From: Halomonas dongshanensis
GTDB taxonomy: Bacteria; Pseudomonadota; Gammaproteobacteria; Pseudomonadales; Halomonadaceae
Reading direction: 5' to 3'
DNA: 64,000 bases
NCBI RefSeq assembly: GCF_024790395.1
Contig: NZ_JAJISC010000001.1
Location: 620,001-684,000, forward strand
Shown: positions 18,489 to 27,743 of the stretch, in pieces
Layout: every line of letters starts with the position of its first letter
How positions within the stretch are numbered: position 1 is the first letter of the stretch
Program-made: the position numbers and the translations under genes
Notes under the pieces: model-generated
Told to the model about the DNA's origin: nothing
What the model saw: the letters and a program-made list of their open reading frames with translations, nothing else
The model's database searches: none

Positions 18489-19916
18489 TTACGTTTGGCT
18501 CGGCGGCAAAATACGACCGGGATTCATCAATCCCTTGGGGTCGAATAGCGCTTTGATACCGCTTAGCAGCTCGCGCTCGGTGGGCGCAAGCCGCTCGAGG
18601 TAGGCGGCCTGCTTGGTACGACCAATACCGTGCTCGGCGCTGATACTGCCGCCGAAATCGTCGAGCACTTCGAACAGTCGCGTCTCGAGGGTATGCAGGT
18701 AGGACTTCTTCTCTTCGTTCGCCATGGTAGGAGGCGGCAGGATGTTGAAGTGCAGGTTGCCGTCGCCCACGTGGCCGTAGGCGATGATCTCGCACTCGGC
18801 GTCGAGGGCTGTGATCGCGTCGCTTGCCTTGCTAACGAAAGCGGGAATCCTCGAGATCGGCACGGAAAGATCCGTACGCAGATGTTCGCCGCGCCGACGC
18901 TGCCCCTCCAGCATGCTTTCACGGAACTGCCAAAGCTGGGCTGCCTGGGTGTCGCTTGCCGCCAAGGCGCCGTCCAGCACCAGCTCGCGCGCCATGCCCG
19001 TCTCCAGCAGTTGCTCCAGCAGGGCGTTCAGATCGACCGGCCCGGTCGCGGCGATTTCCATCAGTACGTACCAGGGGTAGGGCCGATCCAGTGGATCGGT
19101 AAGCGTGGGTGTCGCCTCCATGGCAAGCTCGATGCAGCGACGGGGGATCAGCTCGAAAGCGGTCAGCAGGTCGCAGCAGTCGCGCCGTGCCAGGGTGTAA
19201 AGATCGACCACCGCCTGCACCGAGGGCATACCCAGAAGCGCCGAGCGGCTTTGGGTCGGCCGGGGCGAGAGCTTCAATACCGCACCGGTCACGATACCCA
19301 GGGTGCCTTCGCTGCCCATGAAAAGCTGCTGCAGGGCGTAGCCGCGGTTATCCTTGTGCAGCGCGGTCAGGTTCTGCCAGAGGCGGCCGTCGGGCAGCAC
19401 CACCTCGAGGCCGAGTACCAGTTCACGCATCATGCCGTAGCGCAGCACGTTCAACCCGCCGGCGTTGGTGGCGATGTTACCGCCGATCTGGCAGCTTCCC
19501 TGCGCGCCGAGAGAAAGCGGGAAATCGCAGTCGTGCTCCCAGGCGGCGCGCTTGACGTTCTCGAGAATGCAGCCGGCATCCACGGTCATGGTGAAGTTGA
19601 TCGGGTCGATGTCGCGCACGCGATCGAGCCGCTCCAGGCTGATCACCAGCTCCTGACCATCCTGTGCGGGCAGGGCGCCGGCCACCAGACCGCTGTGGCC
19701 GCCCTGGGGCGTCATGGCCACCCCTTGAGCGTGGCAGCGCCGGACCACCTCAGCGACCTCGTCGGCGCTTGCGGGTCTAGCCACGGCCAGCGGTGTGCCC
19801 AGTGACTCCCCGGCCCAATCACTCACGTAGCGTGCCATGGCAGCGCTTTCGCGAAGAAGGCCGCGCTCGCCAAGCAGCGCCTGGAGCTTATCCAGAAACG
19901 TGCCTGTATCACTCAT
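18489..19916 (-). CDS. FAD-linked 2-hydroxyacid dehydrogenase (GlcD/D-2HG dehydrogenase family)
   Basis: A 475-aa flavoprotein of the VAO/GlcD family, with the start at 19916 after AGGAG. FAD-binding stretches are visible (TPQGGHSGLVAGALP, GSCQIGGNIATNAGGLNVLRYG, GSEGTLGIVTGAVLKLSP), as is the C-terminal metal/substrate region (YGHVGDGNLHFNI, SAEHGIGRTKQAAY). Members oxidise glycolate, D-lactate or D-2-hydroxyglutarate. The start overlaps the stop of the L-fuconate dehydratase by 8 nt, so the two are coupled. I infer that it oxidises the lactate or glycolate released by the sugar-acid pathway; stereospecificity cannot be read. Confidence 0.82.
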   Translation of the reverse strand: MSDTGTFLDKLQALLGERGLLRESAAMARYVSDWAGESLGTPLAVARPASADEVAEVVRRCHAQGVAMTPQGGHSGLVAGALPAQDGQELVISLERLDRVRDIDPINFTMTVDAGCILENVKRAAWEHDCDFPLSLGAQGSCQIGGNIATNAGGLNVLRYGMMRELVLGLEVVLPDGRLWQNLTALHKDNRGYALQQLFMGSEGTLGIVTGAVLKLSPRPTQSRSALLGMPSVQAVVDLYTLARRDCCDLLTAFELIPRRCIELAMEATPTLTDPLDRPYPWYVLMEIAATGPVDLNALLEQLLETGMARELVLDGALAASDTQAAQLWQFRESMLEGQRRRGEHLRTDLSVPISRIPAFVSKASDAITALDAECEIIAYGHVGDGNLHFNILPPPTMANEEKKSYLHTLETRLFEVLDDFGGSISAEHGIGRTKQAAYLERLAPTERELLSGIKALFDPKGLMNPGRILPPSQT

Positions 19917-21216
19917 GAGCGCTCTCCTGCCAGGCCGGACCGTCGGGAAAGCGGTACTGCGATTGCGACTCGGAGTGCATGGCGATGCTGTACCCGGGTG
20001 CTTCGGGCACCCGGTAGCGTCCACGCTCTACCACGACGGGGTCGATGAAGTGTTCGTGCAGGTGATCGACGTACTCCAGCACCCGCCCGTCGAGGTCTGC
20101 GGAGACGGCGATGTAATCGAACAGGGCGATATGCTGGGTGTATTCGCAGAGCCCGACGCCGCCCCCGTGGGGGCAGACCGGCACGCCGAACTTGGCCGCC
20201 ATCAATACCACCAGAATGACCTCGTTGAGCCCGCCCAGACGCGCGGCATCGAGCTGGCAATAGTCCAGCGCCTCGGCTTGAAAGAACTGTTTGAACATCA
20301 CCTTGTTATGGCAGTGCTCGCCGGTTGCTACACCGATGGGGGCAACGCGGTGGCGGATCTCCGCGTGGCCGAGAATATCGTCGGGACTGGTGGGCTCCTC
20401 GATCCAGAGCGGGTCGAACTCGGCCAGCCGACGCATTTTGTGCACCGTTTCGTCGACCTCCCATACCTGGTTGGCATCCATCATCAGCACGTTGTCCCAG
20501 CCGATCTCCTCGCGCAGCAGCGCCGCGCGGCGGGCATCTTCGTCGATATCGCCGCCGATTTTTTGCTTGAAATGGGTAAAGCCTTCGGCCAGCGCCTCCC
20601 GGGCCAGGCCACGCACCTTGTCGTCGCTGTAGCCGAGCCAGCCCGCCGAGGTGGTGTAGCCCGGGTAGCCGTCGCGGCGCATGTGCGCTTCGCGCTCGGC
20701 CTTGCCCGGTGCCTGGCGGCGTAGCAGGCAAATCGCCTCTTCCGGCGTCAGCGCGTCGGTGACGAAGCGAAAATCGAGACAGCGCACCAGCTGCTCTGGG
20801 CTCATGTCCACCAGCAGTTTCCACACCGGCTTGCCTTCGCGCTTCGCCCACATGTCCCACAGGGCGTTGACGATGGCGGCGGTCGCCAGGTGGATCGCGC
20901 CCTTGTCCGGGCCGATCCAGCGCAGCTGGCTGTCGCCGGTGAACTCGCGCCAGAAAGCGCCCATGTCGTCGGTGATCGATTCGAGAGTGCGTCCCTGGAT
21001 TAGGGGCGTCAGGGAGTGCAGAGCAGTGATCACGATTTCGTTGCCGCGGCCGATGGTGAACGTCAGCCCATGGCCTTCGAGCGTATCGTCATCGGTGTGC
21101 AAAATCACATAGGCGGCGGAGTAGTCCGGTGCGGCGTTCATGGCATCGGAGCCATCGAGCGACCGGGAGGTGGGAAAGCGAATGTCCTGAACGTCGACGT
21201 GAGTGATCGTTGTCAT
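19909..21216 (-). CDS. fucD: L-fuconate dehydratase, enolase superfamily
   Basis: This 435-aa enzyme belongs to the mandelate-racemase branch of the enolase superfamily and dehydrates L-fuconate (often also D-arabinonate) to the 2-keto-3-deoxy acid. The characteristic N-terminal LDGSDAMN and YSAAYVILHTDD are present, as are the K-x-K catalytic lysines (HFKQKIGGD, about 216-224), acidic Mg ligands (MMDANQVWEVDE, IEEPTSPDD) and the late histidine region (ATGEHCHNKVMFKQ). Length matches the Xanthomonas enzyme. It starts 18 nt after the XylX-type gene stops and overlaps the FAD-enzyme gene. Confidence 0.88.
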   Translation of the reverse strand: MTTITHVDVQDIRFPTSRSLDGSDAMNAAPDYSAAYVILHTDDDTLEGHGLTFTIGRGNEIVITALHSLTPLIQGRTLESITDDMGAFWREFTGDSQLRWIGPDKGAIHLATAAIVNALWDMWAKREGKPVWKLLVDMSPEQLVRCLDFRFVTDALTPEEAICLLRRQAPGKAEREAHMRRDGYPGYTTSAGWLGYSDDKVRGLAREALAEGFTHFKQKIGGDIDEDARRAALLREEIGWDNVLMMDANQVWEVDETVHKMRRLAEFDPLWIEEPTSPDDILGHAEIRHRVAPIGVATGEHCHNKVMFKQFFQAEALDYCQLDAARLGGLNEVILVVLMAAKFGVPVCPHGGGVGLCEYTQHIALFDYIAVSADLDGRVLEYVDHLHEHFIDPVVVERGRYRVPEAPGYSIAMHSESQSQYRFPDGPAWQESAHE

Positions 21217-21234
21217 TATCGTCTCCTCGAAAGT

Positions 21235-22398
21235 TTAGCGGCGTGCCAGATGACGCATCAGTTCCCGGATACCGAAGGTCCAGGGCGGCAGCTTGTCGCT
21301 TTGCCCCACGGAATTGACGAGCGTGCCGAGCGATGGCGTCGCGATGGACACCCGGTCCTCGAGATGGTGGGTAAAGCCCTGGCCTTCACCGTCGCGATCT
21401 TCGATCGGTGAGAACATGGTGCCGAGAAACAGCATGAAACCATCGGGGTACTGGTGGTGCGCGCCGATGGTTTGGCGCACCAGATCCAGCGGGTCGCGGC
21501 TGATCTCGCGCATGTCGCTTTCGCCCTGGAGCACGAAGTCGTCGTCGGCGCCTTCGATGCGCAGCGATACCTGGCAGGCGCGCAGCGTGTCGATATCGAA
21601 ATGCGCGTCGAACACGCGAATGAACGGGCCTAACGAGCATGAAGCGTTGTTATCCTTTGCCTTGCCCAGCAGCAGGGCGCTGCGGCCCTCGACGTCGCGC
21701 AGGTTGACGTCGTTGCCAAGCGTTGCGCCGCGTACCCGGCCCTGGCTGTCCACGGCGAGCACGATCTCGGGCTCGGGATTGTTCCACTTCGATCCGGGAT
21801 GCAGGCCCACCGTGGCACCGAAGCCGACCGACGAGAGCGGCTGTGCCTTGGTGAAGACTTCGGCGTCGGGCCCGATGCCCACTTCCATGTACTGCGACCA
21901 GCCGCCTGTTTCCTGAAGCGCCCGCTTGAGCGATGCCGCTTCTTCGGAGCCAGGAACGATTTGCGAAAGGTCGGTGCCGATCAGCGCTTGCAGGTCATCG
22001 CGAAGCGCTTTGGCTCGCGCCGGATCTCCGCCGGCCTGCTCCTCGATGACACGCTCAAGAAGGCTAACGGCGAAGGTGACACCGCAGGCCTTGATCGCTT
22101 GGACGTCGCAAGGCGCAAGCAAATACGGCGCTTGCGGTGGCGTCATTTGAGAATTCGCCACCAGGGTGTCGACAGGACCAAGGCTCGGGCCTTCGGCGCT
22201 GCGTACTACGTTGTGCAAGTCATCGCGTTCCAGAAGGTCCGCCATGGTTGGGCCGTATTCGGTGAGGTCGATGACTTCGCCACGGCGCACCGTGATTAGC
22301 ACAGGGCCAGCATTAGCGTCCTCCTGCCAGGCGCGGCCGACCAATAGGGCACGGTCGGCATCCTGGGGGAGGGTGTCTGTCGATGAGATGGGGTGCAC
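21235..22398 (-). CDS. xylX: 2-keto-3-deoxypentonate dehydratase, XylX/FAH family
   Basis: A 387-aa fumarylacetoacetate-hydrolase-family protein with the long N-terminal domain typical of Caulobacter XylX. Start is a GTG at 22398 with GGAGG close upstream. The core reads KWNNPEPEIVLAVDSQG, GNDVNLRDVEGRSALLL and KDNNASCSLGPFI, with Glu residues expected to bind metal. XylX turns 2-keto-3-deoxy-D-xylonate or L-arabonate into 2-oxoglutarate semialdehyde. It leads the xylX-fucD-FAD operon and is divergent from a TRAP operon across a 362-bp control region. Confidence 0.85.
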   Translation of the reverse strand: MHPISSTDTLPQDADRALLVGRAWQEDANAGPVLITVRRGEVIDLTEYGPTMADLLERDDLHNVVRSAEGPSLGPVDTLVANSQMTPPQAPYLLAPCDVQAIKACGVTFAVSLLERVIEEQAGGDPARAKALRDDLQALIGTDLSQIVPGSEEAASLKRALQETGGWSQYMEVGIGPDAEVFTKAQPLSSVGFGATVGLHPGSKWNNPEPEIVLAVDSQGRVRGATLGNDVNLRDVEGRSALLLGKAKDNNASCSLGPFIRVFDAHFDIDTLRACQVSLRIEGADDDFVLQGESDMREISRDPLDLVRQTIGAHHQYPDGFMLFLGTMFSPIEDRDGEGQGFTHHLEDRVSIATPSLGTLVNSVGQSDKLPPWTFGIRELMRHLARR

Positions 22399-22453
22399 GC
22401 GTGCCTCCGTTAATTTTTGAACTTGGTGGCGGGTCCGGTCATGCGCAGCTTAT

Positions 22454-22467
22454 TGTATGACAGGTAT
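22454..22467 (+). promoter_or_regulatory. Operator-like TATGACA site upstream of xylX
   Basis: TGTATGACAGGTAT lies 56 bp upstream of the xylX start. The TATGACAGG part equals one half of the perfect palindrome found at 29544-29564, but the opposite half is poorly conserved here. The rest of the 22399-22760 gap holds no gene that I can see. Confidence 0.5.
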
Positions 22468-22638
22468 GCCAGCTAGAGAGTGACTCTAGCGTAACGTTTT
22501 CAGGAGGGTCGATAGTCCAATGGAAGTAGAGAGGGCGAAAACTGAAAGCGGGCACGGTAAGGTATGTGCCAAATTTTGCATGGATAGCGCGACTAAAGTT
22601 TCAAGGCGCGCGGTTGCCGCACAATCGGCGAAGGGCTA

Positions 22639-22665
22639 GTTTTGAACATACGGTATGACACGTAT
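22639..22665 (+). promoter_or_regulatory. Composite operator-like site upstream of TRAP system 2
   Basis: Two motifs sit back to back: TTGAACATAC (22642-22651; the reverse complement resembles GTATGTTCAA seen at 32828) and GGTATGACACGTAT (22652-22665). Within the second, ATACG and CGTAT (22648-22652 and 22661-22665) also form a short inverted repeat. The site is about 100 bp before the dctP start. Binding by the local GntR-family regulators is inferred. Confidence 0.5.
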
Positions 22666-22760
22666 ACAGGCGAAGATGTCGCCTCGATGACCATTACCGC
22701 TCGCACCACGACCTATAGCAACTGACCAATAACAAATCCAAGGGTTGTAAGGAGTTTCTC

Positions 22761-23753
22761 ATGCGTAACCATCGTTATTCGCGTATTCGTCTGCCCTCTC
22801 TTTTAGGTGCTGCGCTTTTCACGGCGAGCGTTAGCGCCTCCAGCGCTGCGGAAAATCTGCGCTTCGCGCACGTCTATGAAACCACCGAGCCGTTTCACGA
22901 GTGGGCCCTTTGGGCTGCCGATCAGATCGAGGAGCGTACCGACGGGCGCTACACCATGGAGGTTTACCCGGCGGCGTCGCTGGGCAAGGAGGAAGATATC
23001 AACGAAGGGCTCGAGCTCGGTACGGTCGACGCCATCTATACCGGCACGCAGTTCGCTGGCCGTGCTTATGGCCCGATCGGCATCGCCGGGGCGGCGTATA
23101 TGTTCCGCGATTTCGATCACTGGCAGGCCTTTGCCGACAGCGAGCTGTTCGACGAAATCGCTAAAGGGTACCAGGACCAGACCGGCAACGTTCCCCTCGC
23201 GCTCAACTACTACGGCGAGCGCCACGTCACTTCCAACAAGCCGATCAACGAACCCGAGGATATGCAGGGGCTCAAGATCCGGGTGCCCAATGCGCCCATG
23301 TACATGATGATGCCCCAGGCCGTAGGCGCCAACCCGACACCCATCGCTTTCGACGAGGTATATCTCGCACTCCAGCAAGGCGTGGTCGACGCTCAGGAGA
23401 ACCCGCTGCCGACGATCAAGGCCAAGGCGTTTTATGAGGTGCAGGATTACATCAACCTGACCGGGCATATCACCGATTCGCTGATCACCATTGTGGGCGG
23501 GCCGCGCTGGAACCGGCTTTCCGAAGAGGACCAGCAGATATTTCGCGAGGTGTTCCAGGAGGCAGCGGTCAATAACACCCGCAGCATTCAGCAGGCCGAG
23601 GCCGAACTCGTCGCCTGGTTCGAAGAGCAGGGCAACACCATCAACGAGGTGAATCGCGAGCGCTTTCGCGAGGCGGTGCTACCCGCTCACCACGGCAGTG
23701 CCGCAACCTGGGACGAGCAGACCTACGAGCGCCTTCAGGCAATCGGTCAATAA
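22761..23753 (+). CDS. dctP: TRAP transporter substrate-binding protein DctP (system 2)
   Basis: A 330-aa periplasmic protein with AAGGAG 7 nt before the ATG and a Sec signal peptide (cleaved after about SSAA, residue 30). Family stretches include LRFAHVYETTEPFHEWALWA, ERHVTSNKPINEPEDMQGLK and LQQGVVDAQENPLPT. It heads a P-Q-M operon that continues into the LDH2-family gene and is divergent from xylX-fucD. Ligand is most likely a sugar acid such as fuconate, arabinonate or a related aldonate. Confidence 0.88.
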   Translation: MRNHRYSRIRLPSLLGAALFTASVSASSAAENLRFAHVYETTEPFHEWALWAADQIEERTDGRYTMEVYPAASLGKEEDINEGLELGTVDAIYTGTQFAGRAYGPIGIAGAAYMFRDFDHWQAFADSELFDEIAKGYQDQTGNVPLALNYYGERHVTSNKPINEPEDMQGLKIRVPNAPMYMMMPQAVGANPTPIAFDEVYLALQQGVVDAQENPLPTIKAKAFYEVQDYINLTGHITDSLITIVGGPRWNRLSEEDQQIFREVFQEAAVNNTRSIQQAEAELVAWFEEQGNTINEVNRERFREAVLPAHHGSAATWDEQTYERLQAIGQ

Positions 23754-23817
23754 ATCACTCTTACGTCTCTGCTGATTGACGCCCCCCTGTCTGGCGGGGC
23801 GCAAGGAGCCTACTGCC

Positions 23818-24360
23818 ATGAACGATAGGCAAGATAGTGTGCCACCGCAGGGCGACCCGATGATCGATTTCGAGGCCGCCTTCGACGATACCCCTTTCAG
23901 GTGGAAGGATTACGCGGCCGAGGATTTCGTCACCCTGATCGTTTTCTGGGCCTTGATTCTGGTCGTCTTTGCCCAATTCTTCAGCCGCTACGTGCTGGGC
24001 GATTCGATCGGCTGGACCGAAGAGATCGCAAGGTACCTGTTGATCGTGGTGGGGTTTCTGGGTAGCGCCATGGCGGCACGTAACGGCAGCCATATTCTGG
24101 TGGAGTTTTTCTACCACTATATGCCGAGCTGGCAGGCGCGGCTGCTCGAGCGCCTGATGGGGCTAGTGAGTCTGGCTTTCTTCGTGGCCATGGCTTGGGT
24201 CACTTATCAGCTTGCGGGTCGCACCAGTAGCTTGATGGTCTCCGTCGACCTGCCCAAAAGCCTGCTCTACTACACCGTGTGCACGGCGTTCGTACTGATG
24301 GCCCTGCGCACCCTCCAGCGTCTCTACGTCACGTATCGAACACCCCGCGACGCAACGTAG
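23818..24360 (+). CDS. dctQ: TRAP transporter small permease DctQ (system 2)
   Basis: A 180-aa membrane protein with four helices (the first near residues 37-58). AAGGAG precedes the ATG at 23818. The family motif IGWTEEIARYLLIVVGFLGS is clear. The 64-nt gap after dctP contains an imperfect GC hairpin (CGCCCC at 23781 region pairing with GGGGCG about 13 nt later). It pairs with the following DctM. Confidence 0.84.
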   Translation: MNDRQDSVPPQGDPMIDFEAAFDDTPFRWKDYAAEDFVTLIVFWALILVVFAQFFSRYVLGDSIGWTEEIARYLLIVVGFLGSAMAARNGSHILVEFFYHYMPSWQARLLERLMGLVSLAFFVAMAWVTYQLAGRTSSLMVSVDLPKSLLYYTVCTAFVLMALRTLQRLYVTYRTPRDAT

Positions 24361-24401
24361 ACCCACTCGACCTCGGCTCCCTATTACTCGTGAGGCCTGG
24401 T

Positions 24402-25781
24402 ATGTCTCGACTCTCCTTGATGCGCTGGCAAAAGCCGTTGCTTTCGCCGCTACTGGCAGCGCTGGCGGTATTGGGCTGTGTCATTCTGCCCTTGATGGGC
24501 CATGACCTGGCCTTTCTTTTCTTCGCCCTATTCACGCTTTTAGTGCTGGGCGCGCCGATCGCAATCAGCCTGGCCGGTGCGTGTCTGATGTTCGTGCTGA
24601 TCACCGGCCAGGTGCCTAATATCGTCGTCGCCCACCGCATGATCAACGGTATCGACAGTTTCCCGCTGCTGGCCATCCCGTTTTTCATCTTCGCCGGCAG
24701 CCTAATGAATAACGGCGGTATCACCGAGCGCATCTTCAACTTCGCCAAGGCGCTGATGGGCTGGATGCGCGGTGGGCTCGGGCACGTCAACGTTGGCGCC
24801 AGTATCGTGTTTTCCGGCATGTCCGGCGCGGCGGTGGCAGACGCCGGGGGGCTTGGCATGATCGAGGTCAAGGCGATGAAGGACGCCGGCTACGACGAGG
24901 AGTTCGCGGTCGGGATCACCGCTGCTTCATCGACCATAGGTCCGATCATTCCGCCGAGTTTGCCAATGGTCATCTATGGTGTCATGGCGTCGGCCTCGGT
25001 GGGGCAGCTTTTTGCCGCCGGACTGGTGCCCGGGCTGTTGATGGGGGTGATGCTGATGCTGATGATCTTTCTGATCTCGCGTCGGCGTGGCTACCAGCGC
25101 GATGCGGTCTTCTCGCTGCGCGTACTCGGCCATACCTTCAAACGCGCGTTCTTATCGTTGATGACCCCGGTCATCATCGTCGGGGGTATCATCACCGGCG
25201 CTTTCACGCCCACCGAGGCGGCGGTGGCGGCGGTTTTCTACGCCCTGGTGCTGGGCGGCATCGTCTATCGTACGCTGACCTTCAAAAAACTGCTCAAGGT
25301 GAGCATGGAAACCATCGAGACCACGGCGGTCATTCTTTTCATCGTCTCCGCTGCCTCGATCTTTGCCTGGATACTGACCAGTAACCAGGTGACCCAGAAC
25401 GTCATCGCTTTGATGGGTAACTTCGCCGACAGCAAGCTGGCGGTACTGATGATGGCCAATATCGTACTCATCATCGTCGGCTGTTTCATGGAAACCATCG
25501 CCGCCATCACCATTCTGGTGCCGGTACTGCTTCCGATGGCCGTCGCGGTCGGGGTGGACCCGGTGCACTTTGGCGTGATCATGGTGCTCAATCTGATGAT
25601 CGGACTGCTTACGCCGCCGGTCGGCATGGTGCTGTACGTTTTGTCTCGGGTATCCAACGTCAGTTTCGAACGCTGTATGCGTGGCACCATCCCGTTTTTG
25701 ATTCCTCTGGTTATTTGCCTGCTACTGGTCACGTTTATCCCGGCGATCTCTATGTGGCTGCCCACACTCGTTTATCGCTGA
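24402..25781 (+). CDS. dctM: TRAP transporter large permease DctM (system 2)
   Basis: A 459-aa integral membrane protein with about 12-13 helices. The ATG at 24402 is chosen as the first one giving a sensible N-terminus; a GTG at 24390 is an alternative. Landmarks are SFPLLAIPFFIFAGSLMNNG, SGAAVADAGGLGMIEVKAMK, GPIIPPSLPMVIYG and IGLLTPPVGMVLYVL. It is about 30 residues longer than system 1 owing to an extra N-terminal helix. It completes an intact TRAP system. Confidence 0.88.
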   Translation: MSRLSLMRWQKPLLSPLLAALAVLGCVILPLMGHDLAFLFFALFTLLVLGAPIAISLAGACLMFVLITGQVPNIVVAHRMINGIDSFPLLAIPFFIFAGSLMNNGGITERIFNFAKALMGWMRGGLGHVNVGASIVFSGMSGAAVADAGGLGMIEVKAMKDAGYDEEFAVGITAASSTIGPIIPPSLPMVIYGVMASASVGQLFAAGLVPGLLMGVMLMLMIFLISRRRGYQRDAVFSLRVLGHTFKRAFLSLMTPVIIVGGIITGAFTPTEAAVAAVFYALVLGGIVYRTLTFKKLLKVSMETIETTAVILFIVSAASIFAWILTSNQVTQNVIALMGNFADSKLAVLMMANIVLIIVGCFMETIAAITILVPVLLPMAVAVGVDPVHFGVIMVLNLMIGLLTPPVGMVLYVLSRVSNVSFERCMRGTIPFLIPLVICLLLVTFIPAISMWLPTLVYR

Positions 25782-25852
25782 TCCTGTTCATGAGATTTAA
25801 TGGATTCAACCATTGAAGACCGAACTATCAAGTTCTGAATCAGGGAGTGTTT

Positions 25853-26932
25853 ATGGCCGATACGTCCTCGCGTTTTCGTGTCACTAGTGATGATCTTGCC
25901 CGCTTCATGAGAGCCGCGCTGGCGGCGGTAGGGGCCAACGAGGCTTCTTCCGAGGCCGTCACGCGTGCTCTAGTCAAGGCCTCACGTATGGGAGTCGATA
26001 GCCATGGTTTAAGGCTGCTACCCCATTACGTGAAGGTACTCGAAGGGGGACGCGTCAAGGGAGCGCCTGACATGGTGTTTCATCAGCGCTTGCCCGCGAC
26101 CGGTTTTTTGGATGCCGCCGATGGATTGGGCCATTTGGCCGGGTATACCGCAATGGAGCATGCCGTAGAGATGGCGGGGCAGGCCGGTTTGGGAGCCGTT
26201 GCGGTCGGAAATTCGTCCCATTTCGGCGCGGCGGGCTGTTACGCGCTCGCGGCAGCCGAGCGTGGCTATATCGGTATGGCGTTTTGTAACTCGGACCCCT
26301 TCGTGCAGCTTCACGATGGTCAGGATGCTTTCCACGGCACGAACCCAATCGCGTTTGCCGCGCCCGTTGCGGGGGCGGCCCCTTATCTGTTGGATATGGC
26401 CACAAGCTCGATTCCCTGGAATCGTGTGCAGCAATTCGGTGCCATAGGGCGTGAGTTGCCGAATCAAGTGGCCGCCAGAGCTGATGGTCAGGTGAGTACT
26501 GACCCTCGCGAAGTCACTTCCCTGTTGCCGCTGGGAGGGAGCGACTTTGGCTTCAAGGGCGCAGGGCTTGGCGGCATGGTCGAGATACTGAGTTCGACGC
26601 TTTCGGGTATGCAGCATGGCTTCAATCTTTTGCCCATGAACGGCTCCGATATATCGACACCGCGTGGGGTGGGGCATTTCTTTTTGGCCATAAAGCCGGA
26701 TGCCTTCATCGAAGAGGGCGACTTCTCTCGAGGGCTGGCCGACTATTTGACGGATTTACGTCGCCAGTCCGCTATAAAAGGCTCCCATGGCATCATGGCG
26801 CCGGGTGATCGGGAGTGGCGCTGTCAAACACGGCGTGACGCCGAAGGCATCCCACTGGATGTCGCGAATCAGGCAGCCTACGCCCATATTGCCCATCGGT
26901 ACGAGATAACGCCGTTATCACCACTGACTTAA
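25853..26932 (+). CDS. Malate/L-lactate dehydrogenase (LDH2/YiaK family)
   Basis: A 359-aa NAD(P)-dependent oxidoreductase of the LDH2/MDG family. Start taken at ATG 25853 (GGGAG upstream). Signature stretches are SRMGVDSHGLRLLPHYV (catalytic His region), GNSSHFGAAGCYALAA, PWNRVQQFG and GFKGAGLGGMVEILSSTLSG. Relatives reduce or oxidise 2-oxo/2-hydroxy acids, including lactate, ureidoglycolate and 2,3-diketogulonate (YiaK, also tied to a TRAP system). It is 71 nt downstream of TRAP system 2. Its substrate is probably a keto sugar acid or lactate from the same pathway, but this is inference. Confidence 0.82.
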   Translation: MADTSSRFRVTSDDLARFMRAALAAVGANEASSEAVTRALVKASRMGVDSHGLRLLPHYVKVLEGGRVKGAPDMVFHQRLPATGFLDAADGLGHLAGYTAMEHAVEMAGQAGLGAVAVGNSSHFGAAGCYALAAAERGYIGMAFCNSDPFVQLHDGQDAFHGTNPIAFAAPVAGAAPYLLDMATSSIPWNRVQQFGAIGRELPNQVAARADGQVSTDPREVTSLLPLGGSDFGFKGAGLGGMVEILSSTLSGMQHGFNLLPMNGSDISTPRGVGHFFLAIKPDAFIEEGDFSRGLADYLTDLRRQSAIKGSHGIMAPGDREWRCQTRRDAEGIPLDVANQAAYAHIAHRYEITPLSPLT

Positions 26933-26991
26933 GGGAAACGTTTAAAATAACGTAAAATCCTCGAATATTTCCCGACCGTGGACGAGTCTTT

Positions 26992-27717
26992 ATGAGTAAA
27001 TACCGGATCGAGCGCAAGACGCTCTCCGTGCAGGTCGCCGAGCAGCTCGAAGCGGAAATCCTCGAAGGACGGCTCGGCGAGAACGACCAGCTCCCCTCCG
27101 AGCGCGAGCTGATGGAGCAGTTCGGCGTGGGGCGTCCCGCCGTGCGCGAGGCGCTGTTCTATCTTCAGCAGCTAGGGTTGATCGCGATCAATAGTGGTAC
27201 CCGGGCGCGGGTGATTCGGCCCACGGCGGATGCCGTCATGGCACGGCTTTCGGGTGTGACGCGTCAACTGCTTTCGCAGCCCGATGGGCAGCAGTACTTC
27301 CAGGAAGCACGGGCGACGTTCGAGATATCGCTGGCGCGCTACGCCGCGCGTAACGCCACCGAAGATGACCTGGCCCGGCTACGTCAGGCGCTGGCGGACA
27401 ATCGCGACGCCATCGGCGACGAGGCGCGTTTCAAACGCTCGGACAACGACTTTCACGGGGTGTTGGCGAGTATCGGGCGAAACCCGATCTTCGATGCTAT
27501 CCACCTGGCCCTGTCAGAATGGCTGGATGACCGTCGTGCGCATGTGCTTCAACAAAAGGATGAAGACAAGGCGGCTACCGCAGCGCACACCGAGATCGTC
27601 GATGCGATCGCATCCGGCGATGCAGATGCGGCTGAAGAAGCCATGCGCCGCCATCTCGAGCGCCATTACGGCACCTATCGACAGCTCAAGCAGCGCTTGA
27701 AGCCGGCGTCGGAGTAA
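26992..27717 (+). CDS. GntR-family regulator (FadR/FCD subfamily)
   Basis: A 241-aa repressor-type protein. The winged helix (about residues 8-72: LSVQVAEQLEAEILEGRL, LPSERELMEQFGVGRPAVRE) is followed by an all-helical FCD effector domain (about 95-225) with FHGVLASIGRNPIFDAIH. It lies at the centre of the fuconate/pentonate region, after the LDH2 gene and convergent to the hydrolase gene. It is a good candidate to bind the TATGACA sites at 22454, 22654, 29544, 32811 and 40887. The effector is likely a sugar acid or its 2-keto-3-deoxy derivative. Confidence 0.86.
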   Translation: MSKYRIERKTLSVQVAEQLEAEILEGRLGENDQLPSERELMEQFGVGRPAVREALFYLQQLGLIAINSGTRARVIRPTADAVMARLSGVTRQLLSQPDGQQYFQEARATFEISLARYAARNATEDDLARLRQALADNRDAIGDEARFKRSDNDFHGVLASIGRNPIFDAIHLALSEWLDDRRAHVLQQKDEDKAATAAHTEIVDAIASGDADAAEEAMRRHLERHYGTYRQLKQRLKPASE

Positions 27718-27743
27718 ACGCCGGCGCTATCGCTTCCCGCCGT